Assembly (NCBI GenBank): GCA_009602725.1
Contig: WELB01000012.1
Coordinates: 980,865-995,517, forward strand
DNA length: 14,653 nt
Reading direction: 5' to 3'
From: Spirogloea muscicola
Taxonomy: Eukaryota; Streptophyta; Zygnematophyceae; Spirogloeales; Spirogloeaceae
The notes below the pieces were generated by a model. That model saw only the letters and a list, made by a program, of their open reading frames with translations, did no database searches and was not told the DNA's origin. Shown here piece by piece: positions 1 to 8,703 of this stretch. Each line of letters begins with the position of its first letter. Within the stretch, counting starts at the first letter, position 1. Made by a program: the position numbers and the translations under genes.

Positions 1-2
1 CG

Positions 3-2415
3 GCGGCGACGGCAGCGGTGGCGGGCGGCGGCGGCGGCGGCGGCGGTGGCGAGCCGGCGTTCCTGAACTGTGAGCCGCCGCCGGCGTCGGCGGCGGCGGC
101 GTCGGACCGCCCGATCCGCGTCTACGCCGACGGCATCTTTGACCTCTTCCACTTCGGCCACGCCCGCGCGCTGGAGCAGGCCAAGAAGCTGTGAGAGGCC
201 CCCGCCGCCGCTACTGCCGCCGCCGCTGTCGCATGGCCGTCAGTGCCGTGCCGCCCGATCTGATGGCGATGGCGGCGGCGGCGGTGGCGGCGGCGGTCTC
301 AGGTTCCCGAGCACGTACCTGCTGGTGGGCTGCTGCAACGACGAGCTGACGCACAAGTACAAGGGCAAGACGGTGCTCGCCGAGGCCGAGCGCTACGAGT
401 CGCTGCGCCACTGCCGGTGCGTGTGCGTGGTGCAGCGGTCGCGCCGTCTCTGCCGCCACCGCCAACGTGGGAGGCGGCACCGTTATCGTGCATGCAAATC
501 GCTTTGTATTATGCATATATAAATATGTTGTCTCCGTAATATGTGAATATCTTATGGGTCTTGCTGGCGTCTCGTACATTGCGCAGGTGGGTGGACGAGG
601 TCGTCCCAGATGCGCCGTGGGTGATCGACGAGGCCTTCCTCGCGCGGCACCGCATCGACTACGTCGCGCACGACGCTCTCCCGTGAGGCCCCGCGTCCTG
701 GAAAATGCTGGCGAGTGCCGAGTAGCATGATCAGAAGAGCGCCGGAGTCCATCCGATCAGTGCCACCGACGAATTGGGTGGCCACAGACAGTGATGGCCC
801 TCCTTGCTCCTCGTGCCGCGGCCCGCTAGGTACGCTGATGCCAGCGGCTCCTCAGACGACGTCTACGCTTACGTGAGCCCCTGACCCATCATTCTGTCCC
901 ACCGCCGAGTTTGAGCCAAGAAAGGGCACCGATCGCATGCGCCTTGCAATGTACAGGCAGCACGTTGGCCCCCGCTGAGCTCATCGCCCATCGCCGCCGG
1001 TGCTCGTGCAGGTCAAGAAGGTTGGCAAATTCCGAGAGACGCGGCGCACTGAGGGCGTGTCGACGTCGGACCTCATCGTGCGCATTCTGCGGGGCTACAA
1101 CGAGTACGTGATGCGCAACCTCGCACGCGGGTACACCCGCAAGGATCTCGGCGTTAGCTACGTCAAGGTGAAGGGCCACCACAAGCACCCACCGAGATCT
1201 GGTATCCTGTCGCGCAGTACTGGGATGGTCATCACGGCTTCTGCATCAGAGGTCATGGGATCTATCTCCTAGTATTTGCACCACATGCATGCATGCAGTA
1301 GTTTGCGGCAAAACCAGACTGCAACAGTTTAGCAACAGTCAGTTGACCATTTGCATCCCCGTCGAAGAGTCGCATCAGGTTGTATTCGTGTCTGGAAGCT
1401 CCCTCTGAAGGCAAGAGCATGCGTGCGAGCCACCCTCCGCAGGCACAGCAGCTGCATCTCAATCTGGGCATCAGGAAACTGCAGGAACGCGTGGAGCAGA
1501 ATCGGCAGTCGCTTGGTCGCAATGTAAAGGCCATCACTTTAGAATTCAATTTCCTTCTTTGTGAGAATGTATCGTCTCAGCAATCAGCTTCGGCTACTCC
1601 GCGGCCCCACAGTGGCAAACATCGCTGTGCCAGGTACCTTCGCACTGTGCTTTTGACTTGGAGCTGATGCGCTTTGCCGGTCGTTTATCGTTTTGGCGGG
1701 GCAGCTGAACACAGTGGCAGAGCGCGTGGGCATGAACTTCCAGAGCGACTGGGTGGAGAATGCTGATCGCTGGGTGACGGGCTTCCTCGAGCTGTTTGAG
1801 GAGGGCTTCCACTACATGGCAAGCGCACCGAAGCACGCAGCTCGCGTGCCACCTCGCCGCCGCTCACAGCATACCCGAGGCAATTGTAGCTCTGCCAGCA
1901 GACTGCCTGCTTGACCAGCTACATCAGCGCGGCTGAGCCATTGCTAATGATGTTATGGTTGAGGGATGTAAATGCGGAAGACAATGGTCAGGGCATTAAG
2001 CACATGCTTATAAAGCACAAGCATGTGCTTGACACATGCTTGTGGGCATGTAATGCAGGAAAATGCAATCAAGACGCAGATCCAACCATTCATTGCCCCA
2101 CGCGCAAGCAGGCGCAAGCCGTCGTCGCTGCGGGGCTCGGCGGGTGCGGGCGGGAGCAGCGGCAGCACTGGGATCGGCAAGGACCAGCGGGGTAAGTGGT
2201 GGGCTCCCAAGCGGAAGGCCGGCAGCAGTGCTGGCAGCGGGAAGGGCAAGCAGCAGCAGCAGCAGCAGGAGAAGCAGTGGTGGGGCTTGGCGGCACCACG
2301 CAAACCCATGTCCTCGGCCAAGACGCGTTCGACGTCAGGCGCGCCAAAGTTGCCCGCTGTGCTCGGCTGCAAAGAGGCTGGTGATGGCGAATTTCACTTG
2401 TCTGAGGAGGATTAG
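3..2415 (+). CDS. Choline-phosphate cytidylyltransferase (CCT), 8 exons, 5' partial
   Basis: It makes CDP-choline from CTP and phosphocholine, the rate-controlling step of the Kennedy pathway to phosphatidylcholine. Exons by hand: 3-190, 303-416, 587-682, 830-872, 1012-1167, 1443-1523, 1705-1818, 2059-2415. All phases agree and no stop interrupts the 382 visible codons. The N-terminus is Ala/Gly-rich and the start codon lies outside the window. Residues 50-53 form the HxGH nucleotidyltransferase motif (HFGH). [25 protein letters not shown] and YVAHDALP follow. RTEGVSTSD, the CTP-binding signature, begins near residue 159, then [21 protein letters not shown] and [12 protein letters not shown]. 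The last exon is specific to this gene: basic, Ser/Gly-rich, with six CAG codons (2251-2268) between two WW motifs, ending in the acidic FHLSEED. Intron 7 (1819-2058) uses a GC donor. The core matches plant CCT closely; the C-terminal tail does not resemble plant CCT as I recall it. Confidence 0.93.
24..46 (+). repeat. (GGC)n trinucleotide run, poly-Gly in CCT
   Basis: A GGC run encodes a glycine tract near the visible N-terminus of the cytidylyltransferase. Similar CGG/GCC runs occur at 5253-5286, about 6207-6229, 8730-8758 and 14229-14242, always near the 5' end of a gene or in a promoter. Confidence 0.8.
1998..2044 (+). repeat. Two nested, mutually exclusive 12-bp inverted repeats in CCT intron 7
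   Basis: Pair A is AAGCACATGCTT (1998-2009) with its exact reverse complement AAGCATGTGCTT (2019-2030), a 9-base loop between. Pair B is CACAAGCATGTG (2016-2027) with its exact reverse complement CACATGCTTGTG (2033-2044), a 5-base loop between. The two pairs share 2019-2027, so only one hairpin can form at once. The block sits 14-60 bases before the acceptor at 2058 of an intron with a GC donor. That it affects splicing is inference. Confidence 0.75.
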
Positions 2416-3388
2416 ACGGCCTTCACTAACTGAACACTGCCCATTTAGAGTCAAGGTAATACTCTCCAGTATTCCCATTTTACACAGAGAGAGTCTTGTG
2501 ATAACAGGTTGATGCTTACACATGTTAGATGCGAGTGTATCAACCACCAATATAACAATATCCAGTAGGGCTCTTCCGCAGGTCAGAGCATAGTCTGACT
2601 CGGCCCTTGTCTACGCCCTCCTTTAAGAAACATGTGCCAGGGCGCATTCATTCTGCAGAGTAGCCATACACTGCCTCCGAGGCCAAGCTCCTCAATTGTA
2701 ATACGCGTTGAGGGCAGTGCAACGGTGTGAGAATCAGGCTCAGACACTCGAGCAACATCCACATGTGAAGACGCTAATGTAGCTCCTGCAGACACTATCA
2801 TTGGTGCAGTGATTGCTGTCTAACTACTAAGAAGCAGGATGCAGCACAATGTTGCCATCAATTGTTCGCCCTGAGTCATCTTAATCGTACTCAAAATGGA
2901 CAAGCCCTATGCCAACAGTAATAGCCTTCTGACAAGTCCTGGCAAAAAGCAAACGTAGAATGGAGCTCTTTCGGTACATGGAACTCTTATCGAAGATATT
3001 AAATCTTGCACCTCCTGCACTCATTTCTTAAGTGGCTAAGCTTGGGAACTACCCAGCTCTGCATTGTGTAGGCCACTTATGCTCTTGGAGCTGCACACCA
3101 TTGGCAACTAATGGTCTAAGTCGATGTGTGCAGGATTGTTTAAATAGCAGGTGCTGCTCTGCTTGCGCAGTTGACAGCTCGACCGAGGCGAGTGGCACCG
3201 ACAGGCACAGACTGGAGCTTGCGCTCAGCCCGTTTACCTCTGTCGGCTGCGTAAAAAAGGTAGGCGAACGTCGTCTCCTGACGCGGGTGACTGCAGGTTG
3301 CATGGCCCAGCTGAGGAAGCGTCCAAGATGCAGCGAGGCTGCCAGGAAGAGAATGAGAGTGGAAAGCGGGGCGAGCCACGCGCAGGTG
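2416..3388. other. Convergent spacer between CCT (+) and the OTU gene (-)
   Basis: This stretch holds the 3' ends of two genes that face each other. I see no convincing coding exon: the short open frames have no family signature and no consistent splice partners. TGTAA at 2697-2701 could be the CCT poly(A) signal, 282 bases after the stop. On the minus strand the nearest TGTAA I found after the OTU stop is at 2516-2520, which is far, so the OTU transcript end is unclear. Confidence 0.5.
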
Positions 3389-4725
3389 TCATAGCACCAC
3401 CGCCACCTTGACGCCCGAGGACGGCCGCGGGCGCGTCACAACGGGCTCGTAGTGGTCGCCGCCACCGCCACACCAGCCTGCAGAGTGCATGCCGGAGGAT
3501 CAGCCGCCATCGAGCAACGCTCTCGCTCACTGACTGGTCATGCTCACACTCTCTCGCCCCAAAACGAAGATAAGACTGTGCCTGTCTACCACCTTGTCAC
3601 GGCCTTGTAAGTATGATACAAGTTGGTAGCCAGCTTCAGACTTGCAAATGGCATTCTGTCAGCAACCTCTTCAATTAGTAAAAATGTCACGCTTGGCACG
3701 TCGTCGTGGGCCTTAAGTGCGTAGTGGTATTACCCGTGCCTTTCATGAAGAGGAAGAGCGGCTGGTGTTGGACGCTGTCCTTGCCGCCTCGCGGCGAGTG
3801 CGGCAGGAAGAAGAGGCAGGAGCTCGGCTCCACCATGCCGTCTGCACCGTGTGCCTGCATCTGCTCCGGCAAGGAGCGCGCAGGGGACGCCGCGTGAGTC
3901 AAAACGGGCGTGATGGACCGGCACACTCTAAGCTCCTCTGTGGAAAAAATATGGAGGGCAGGAGAGCTCACGACATAGATCTCGCGGCAGTACTCGGTGG
4001 CGAGGCACTCGATGGCAATGTCGTCGCCAAAGGCAGCGGCGCCGCCGTCGCTGTTCTCATCGACGCTCAGCAGGCCCTCCTGCGTGTACTGCAGCGCCAC
4101 AATGTCGTACTCGTCCGTGGGCCGGCCGCTGGTGGACATGTAGTCGGCCCAGCTGGGCCCGTCCCGCACCGGCAGGCAGCGCTCCTTGAACACCGCCTCT
4201 GCCGCCGCGTCCCTGCACGAGTCGATTTGGCCGTCGGCCGCAGCCGTCGGCACCAGATGCGAATCAGCGCCAGCCTTCTCAAGCCTCTTCGCCTGAGCCA
4301 TCGCACATTCCATGGCCGCCACGGCCTGCTGAGCGCAAAACTCTGGCCTTTGGAGTACCTACTGCAGGGGTCGCAGCCAGATCATGCAGCCAAGCAGGAC
4401 AACTGCTAGCCAGGCTAAGTAGCAGCTCCTCCGCATGATCTCCACGATCAGCCATGAAGTGGCAGGCGGCCAGGAGCGTCATGGCAGCGCACCTGCTCAT
4501 GCCCGCCTGCTCCATCTCCCGGATGGCGGAGTCCATGGCGGCGTGGTCGGCCTTGCGCGCCAGCATCTTCACCTCCTGCACGACGTGCACGCCCCACCCG
4601 GCGGCCACGTCCGGCGAGTACAGGTTGCGCACCGCGCTGTCCATGGCCGCGCGGCCCTGTGCGCCGCCGCCGCCCTGCGCGCCGTAGTCCTCCCGGAAGC
4701 GCCGGACGGCCGCCGCGCGCACCGT
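3389..4725 (-). CDS. OTU-domain protein (probable deubiquitinase-like), 5' end uncertain
   Basis: Minus-strand exons: about 4725-4411 (3' edge uncertain), 4325-3972, 3860-3734, 3477-3389. The last three join in phase with GT-AG introns. Exon 2 carries FGDDIAIECLATEYCREIYV, the central segment of OTU cysteine proteases. Exon 3 gives PLFLFMKGTG, which continues across the splice into WCGGGGDHYEPVV, the C-terminal OTU motif with the catalytic-type His (codon 3454-3452). Family members remove ubiquitin from proteins in cytosol or nucleus. The first exon (VRNLYSPDVAAGWGVHVV, then a helical stretch ending MTLLAACHFMADRGDHAEEL) has GC-rich third positions typical of coding DNA here, but I do not recognise it. 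No good phase-0 donor joins it to 4325; CTG|GCTAGC at 4411/4410 is one GC-type candidate. The D-G-x-C-L-F motif with the catalytic Cys is not visible, so an exon may be missing or the protein inactive. The 5' side meets an N and an eIF5 exon. Confidence 0.72.
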
Positions 4726-4813
4726 GGNCCTCGATCTTCGTGACGAGCCTTGGCATCTTGTAGCGGTAAAAGGCATCATCGCGGTTGCCTTCACCGATAT
4801 TTTGGAGCGCCAT
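4723..4813 (-). CDS. eIF5 first coding exon, orphan fragment
   Basis: Reading from the ATG at 4813-4811, the peptide starts MALQNIG, then NRDDAFYRYKMP, then LVTKIE. This is the N-terminus of translation initiation factor eIF5, the GTPase activator for eIF2 in the 43S preinitiation complex, and it closely matches the plant protein. After codon 28 comes GNC with the ambiguous base at 4728. If N is G the reading is EGHG, agreeing with the family's EG-K/R-GNG, and the exon would end at 4723 before a GT donor. No eIF5 sequence follows: the zinc-finger and W2/HEAT parts are absent from the window. The next 300 bases encode the first OTU exon in another frame. Either an assembly join or a real rearrangement cut the gene. 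Confidence 0.85.
4728..4728. other. Single ambiguous base (N) at the eIF5/OTU junction
   Basis: This is the only N in the window. It lies exactly where homology switches from eIF5 to the OTU gene, so it probably marks a join, a heterozygous site or a low-quality consensus base. Confidence 0.9.
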
Positions 4814-5249
4814 GATGGGCACAGGTCAAGACGGTGCAGCGTAGAGGTCGCTGTCACCCTTGTGGAGCTGGCAGGAGCAGAGGCGAGCTGGCCAAGCACC
4901 GCCCTGTCGTGACTCTCTCGCAGGCAGGCCGGGAGCTGCGGGCCCGCTGTCTCCTCCGCCAAAGCGAGACCAGGCTGCCGCGCACATGCACCTGCGGCTG
5001 CGATATGATGGTGGGATCGGCGGCGCAGCGGCCCCCCAGCCTGTGCCGCTTCCGCGTCGTCGGGCAATACTCATCCAGCGGGCCTCGGCTGGCGCAGACG
5101 GCCTCAGACATAAAAGACGATATCGGGGGAGCCGGCGAGACCCCTCAACGCGGCAGGCGGCGGGGACCAGCGAGCGGCGAGCCGGAGGACCGAGGATGGG
5201 CGAGGAGGCAAGAGGCCGGAGACGATGGCGCTGCCGCAGAAGGCGCGGC

Positions 5250-5252
<3 letters not shown>

Positions 5253-5286
<34 letters not shown>
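5253..5286 (+). repeat. (GGC)n microsatellite in the divergent promoter
   Basis: Eleven or so GGC units in a row, which would read as poly-Ala, poly-Gly or poly-Arg depending on frame. No supported gene uses it. Confidence 0.85.
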
Positions 5287-5287
<1 letters not shown>

Positions 5288-5353
5288 TGGCGGCGCTGGT
5301 CCGCTGCAGGACCAGGGCAGGGGCGCCTGGGGTGAGGGGGGTGGACCAGGCGA

Positions 5354-5473
5354 GGAGGGGGGCTAGCGAGGGGCGCTGATAGTCGTGGGAGGGGCGGACG
5401 GGGAGGGAGGAGCCGGAGGGGTGGGGAGGCGGAGGGGAGGGAGGGCAGCGCCCCCTCCCCCTCCCTCCTTCCC
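5354..5473 (+). other. G-run tract followed by complementary C-run tract
   Basis: From 5354 to about 5446 the plus strand has many runs of three to six G. From 5451 to 5473 it switches abruptly to C runs interrupted by T. The layout allows G-quadruplexes on one side, and the GGAGGGGAGGGAGGG part (5431-5445) can pair partly with the C/T tract as a hairpin. Any regulatory role is inference. Confidence 0.5.
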
Positions 5474-5664
5474 GAACGGGCGCCTTCACCACTCGTCGGG
5501 GGCGGCCCGGTTATCGGCGTCACGCCGGGAGGTTAGCGGTAAGTGAAATGGCTTACGCCGTTTCGGCGCCCGGCTCGACGAAGGACGTGTGCAGAACCCA
5601 TCAGCCTTGGAACGGCCGGCGGCCGTCACCATCGTAATGGAAATCATTTACGGCCCAGTTGGCG

Positions 5665-5696
5665 TTTTGCGTTTCTCGTCGTCTTTTGCGTTTCTC
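5665..5696 (+). repeat. 13-bp direct repeat TTTTGCGTTTCTC
   Basis: TTTTGCGTTTCTC occurs at 5665-5677 and again at 5684-5696, 19 bases apart, within the AT-richer island of the divergent promoter. It could be a paired factor-binding site or a chance local duplication. Confidence 0.6.
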
Positions 5697-6058
5697 ATAA
5701 TTCTCCCGCCGTAGCGGCGCCGGGGGGGGGCCACGGGCTGCCCGCGGCGCGCGGGCAGCTCGGGAAATGGCAAGCGCGCCGGCGAATGGGAACGGGGGAG
5801 CGCCGTCAGGGACCACCTTCCGAGGGACGGCAGCGCGGCCCCCCGCCGCCGCTCCGCCCCCTCGGGCAGGACCGGGAAAAAGTGGAAGCTGCCCCCGCAC
5901 CCCAGAACCGGCGCGGACGGCAGCGATCGGCGGGCTGGCCGCGATCGGACGGCAGGCCGCGGCTCGGGGCCGGCGGCGGGCCCAGAGCGAGGCGGGCGGT
6001 CAGCGACTGAGGGCGCAGGGGCGAGAGAGGAGGGAGGAGGGGAGGCGAGCGGGGCCCG

Positions 6059-6084
6059 CCACGTGGCCGGCGCGAGCTGACTCA
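6059..6084 (+). promoter_or_regulatory. ABRE/G-box (CCACGTGG) and GCN4-like TGACTCA
   Basis: CCACGTGGC at 6059-6067 contains the full plant ABA-response/G-box core. TGACTCA, a bZIP GCN4/AP-1-type site, follows at 6078-6084. They lie about 300 bases before the ATG of the LEA-like gene, a gene class that such elements control in land plants. Whether an alga uses them the same way is inferred. Confidence 0.45.
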
Positions 6085-6376
6085 GCCGGCCCCGGCGGCG
6101 TCCGCCGTGGCGCGCTGTGCGGCCGGCAGGTGGCGTGGCCTTTCCCCATGCGGCCTCCCCCTCTCCCTCCTAAAGCCGTCCACAGCTTCCCCCGCTGAGT
6201 CCGCCGGCGCCGCCGCCGCCGCCGCCGTCGTTGCCGCCGCCGCGCCCGGCTCGCGCGACGCGCACACCGGCCGCAGGGCTTTCCCGCTACTCCGCCGCGG
6301 CCAGCGCAGCGCTCCCCCACAGTCGCCAGCAGCCCGCCAGACCGATCCGTGGCCCCTCGAGACCAGCAGAGTCGCC

Positions 6377-7202
6377 ATGGCGCTCTGGAGGTCCGTGGCG
6401 ATGGCCGTGCGGAGGCCGGCCGGCGCGGCTCTGCAGGCCCAGGCTGAGGCCGGGCAGGGCGTGCTGCATGTCGCCTCGCGCGTGGTTGCCGTCCCGGCAT
6501 CACACCGCTTCTTCACAACCGAGGTATCTACCCCTTTTACTGCTTTTCTCTGTACCCTCTTGGTTGAGAGGCTGCAGGACTCGCTGCGCATTGTACGCGC
6601 TTTTTCAATGCTCAACAACGAAGGCTGTGACCCGAGCCACTGCTTAGATCAATGGTCACTGTCGAGTTGCTTCTCACGTGGGTGGGGACTATTGGCTACC
6701 AGGGTAAGGAGAGCATCAAGAGCCGGGATGAGCCTACCATGGGCACCACGACTCAGGAGGGTACGGAGGGGCACGCTGAGAAGACAAAGGAGGCCAATCT
6801 AGAGCGTGCGAGGGAGGGCGGAGAGAAGGTTCGCGAGGTAAGCAGATCATCTCTAGGCAGCTCATGATAAGTCGATGTTATTCCGCTTCTCGCGTCATTG
6901 GGGCGCAGGCATTGTAGCAGCTGCTCGGTGAGCTTGAGTACAGTACGGAATCTACCTCTGCCCGGGCCGAACTTCTCAAGCACAAGTACACAAGTATGAC
7001 AGAAGGATTTGCACGCATCTCTCCTGCACTGCAATTTACACAGGCTGATGGTGTGGAGGGCACTGCGAAGGCAGCTGGCGACGTTGCGAAGGATGTTGGC
7101 AAAGGTGTGAAGCAATTTGGTGAGAAGGTCGGTGACATGACCAAGGAGGCTGCGCAGCGCGCAAAGGAGACTGCTAAGGGTGCTGTGGGCAGCAAAGATT
7201 AA
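6377..7202 (+). CDS. LEA (late embryogenesis abundant)-like protein, probably mitochondrial, 3 exons
   Basis: Exons 6377-6523, 6703-6837 and 7044-7202 are all phase 0 with GT-AG introns and give 146 residues. The start GTCGCCATGG has a strong eukaryotic context. Residues 1-49 have several Arg, almost no acidic residues, and end in SHRFFTTE; the RFF pattern suits a mitochondrial presequence cleavage site. The mature part is very hydrophilic, rich in Lys, Glu, Ala, Gly and Thr, with no Cys. Its end, DMTKEAAQRAKETAKGAVG, resembles the 11-residue amphipathic repeat of group 3 (LEA_4) proteins, and KAAGDVAKDVGKGVKQFGEK has the same periodicity. Such proteins are unfolded in solution, become helical on drying and shield membranes or enzymes. 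An ABRE-like box lies upstream and a TGTAA signal 25 bases past the stop. It could be another mitochondrial stress-induced hydrophilin; the gene structure is clean. Confidence 0.78.
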
Positions 7203-7226
7203 GCAGGCTGATGAGGGTGACAATGT

Positions 7227-7231
7227 TGTAA
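7227..7231 (+). terminator. TGTAA poly(A) signal of the LEA gene
   Basis: TGTAA is the common chlorophyte polyadenylation signal. It begins 25 bases after the LEA stop codon, somewhat close but plausible. Confidence 0.4.
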
Positions 7232-8114
7232 CCAAGCACTGCATCATTTTCCAACCAATCAGCTCGTCAATCACGTCATTTTTACTTGCACTATTTGGTG
7301 ACGTCGTTACCCTATTATAGCAACAGTTTGTTAAATTGGACTGACAATGTTATGAGTAAACCCCTCCATGGCACACATTTCTGGAGAGTCTCCAGCCCAA
7401 GGGGCCCTTGTGCATGCTGACACGAGTGAACACTCATGGACTCAGACGAGTTAGAGCCAAGTACTTTCGTGTAGTCACTGATGCGAGCTGCTAACAAGCT
7501 GAACAGAATAAAGAGTTTGTAAAATGTCGTATGCTCAAGATGTCTTGGGAGAAGCCTCATATTTTCATCATGTATAAGCAAAGTGAGTCACACCTTAATT
7601 TTGGTCTGGATGACTGCATGTATTCTCTACTGCAGAGTTGAATATGCACATTGTCTTGGAGCCATGTAACATAGACGACCTATAGCTCGCTCTGTTGTAT
7701 ATCAGTGCCTCAGCGTTGATATGTAGGTGCCTATCAATGTGAATTCCATCTTTCTTGGACATAGGGCTTATGTTTGTCACAGTAGGGTCGGCTTTTTTGT
7801 TCTGTTGCTGCTATTGCTGCTCGCAGCATTAGATTGCAGTACAAAGAAGGATGTTGAAGTCAGTAGCCGCCCTGTCTAAGGGCTGTACTTTGCGAGGACG
7901 TTAGATTCAAAGCATGAGGAGTAGCAGCATTAGCTCTGCAGGTGATGCCTTGTTCATAAGGCTTAAGCTTGGGCTGTAGGTAAAGGTTCTGCTATTGTCT
8001 CAGGCGTCACACTGGTATTAGCTAGTCAGGTACACAGATGTAACATGCACTGGTAATTTGAAATAGAAATCCTCACACTTACCTGGCACCACGACTTGCA
8101 TATGCGCGCACCAT

Positions 8115-8122
8115 TATAAATA
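8115..8122 (+). promoter_or_regulatory. TATA-like box TATAAATA
   Basis: TATAAATA followed by G fits a plant TATA consensus. It is about 580 bases before the candidate FDH start, so it would imply a long leader or an unseen upstream exon. It may be chance in AT-rich sequence. Confidence 0.2.
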
Positions 8123-8504
8123 GTGGCTCTTTCGAAAGGGGGTGTAGGGTGTAAAATGCCGGCCTGGAAAGTGTTGACAATGTCCAGTAGGGACAATTAG
8201 TGCATAGGAACATGACTAAGGAAGGACCATGTAGGATAATCACTCAGCAACCTCTAGCTCGAAGATGCAAATCAGAAAGACAATCTTGAAGGTAAAGCAA
8301 GCCCCTTGACGAAAGCCACAGGCTGCAGCTAGAGCACGGCCAATTAAGCTGTGCTTTGGCACAATGAACTCTTACGGTGCCAGCGTGGAGAAGGTTTTGT
8401 GCCCAGCTTCGAGACTCTGGGGTGGATGTCTCGTTCGTAATGACTGGGCGGTCGCGCAGATTGATTCAAACCGAGTTCTGCCGGAGGACCACCTTCGCCT
8501 GCGC

Positions 8505-8607
8505 CACGTGTACAGCAACTCCGCCTCCGTGGCAGAGCCGACGTCAGCCGGCTGCGGTCCGCCGCGGGCATGCGCTCGAACCCTGCCTCCAACGTGGCTG
8601 CCACGTG
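8505..8607 (+). promoter_or_regulatory. G-box pair upstream of formate dehydrogenase
   Basis: CACGTG occurs at 8505-8510 and 8602-8607, with AACGTGG at 8591-8597 between them. These bZIP/bHLH-type sites lie within 200 bases of the candidate FDH start at 8704. The LEA gene has the same core, suggesting shared stress control. Confidence 0.35.
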
Positions 8608-8703
8608 TGCCCGAGGGGCGCCGTGTCAGCCCAAGCAGCCGCCACATTTGCAGGGTCTGCCACCGTGGCGGAACTGCAGGCGAGCTCCCCCCCCCCGGCC
8701 GTC

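Larger units (their letters stand above)
4814..6376. other. Divergent promoter region between eIF5 (-) and LEA (+)
   Basis: About 1.56 kb separates two start codons pointing away from each other. It is rich in CGG/GCC repeats and G runs. Long open frames exist on both strands, but they consist of Ala/Arg/Gly/Pro strings created by GC richness and show no family signature. A somewhat less GC-rich island lies at about 5600-5710. I see no supported gene here; 5' UTR exons of either neighbour remain possible. Confidence 0.55.
7203..8703. other. Spacer: LEA 3' flank and FDH upstream region
   Basis: The first 1.2 kb is relatively AT-rich with short open frames on the minus strand that show no signature and no supportable splice partners. 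From about 8480 the sequence turns GC-rich, with G-boxes. Plus-strand frames starting at 8364 and 8377 run into this GC-rich part but resemble nothing I know. I see no gene I can support, though a small unrecognised one is not excluded. Confidence 0.45.

Noticed and set aside
3032-3394. A 120-codon plus-strand open frame
   Set aside because: It overlaps the end of the OTU gene's last exon on the other strand and shows no recognisable motif.
4834-6618. Several long overlapping open frames on both strands of the GC-rich region
   Set aside because: They are Ala/Arg/Gly/Pro strings present in nearly all frames, without family signatures. High GC removes stop codons by chance.
7315-7780. Two minus-strand open frames after the LEA gene
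   Set aside because: No family signature, no splice partners, and AT-rich 3' flank composition.
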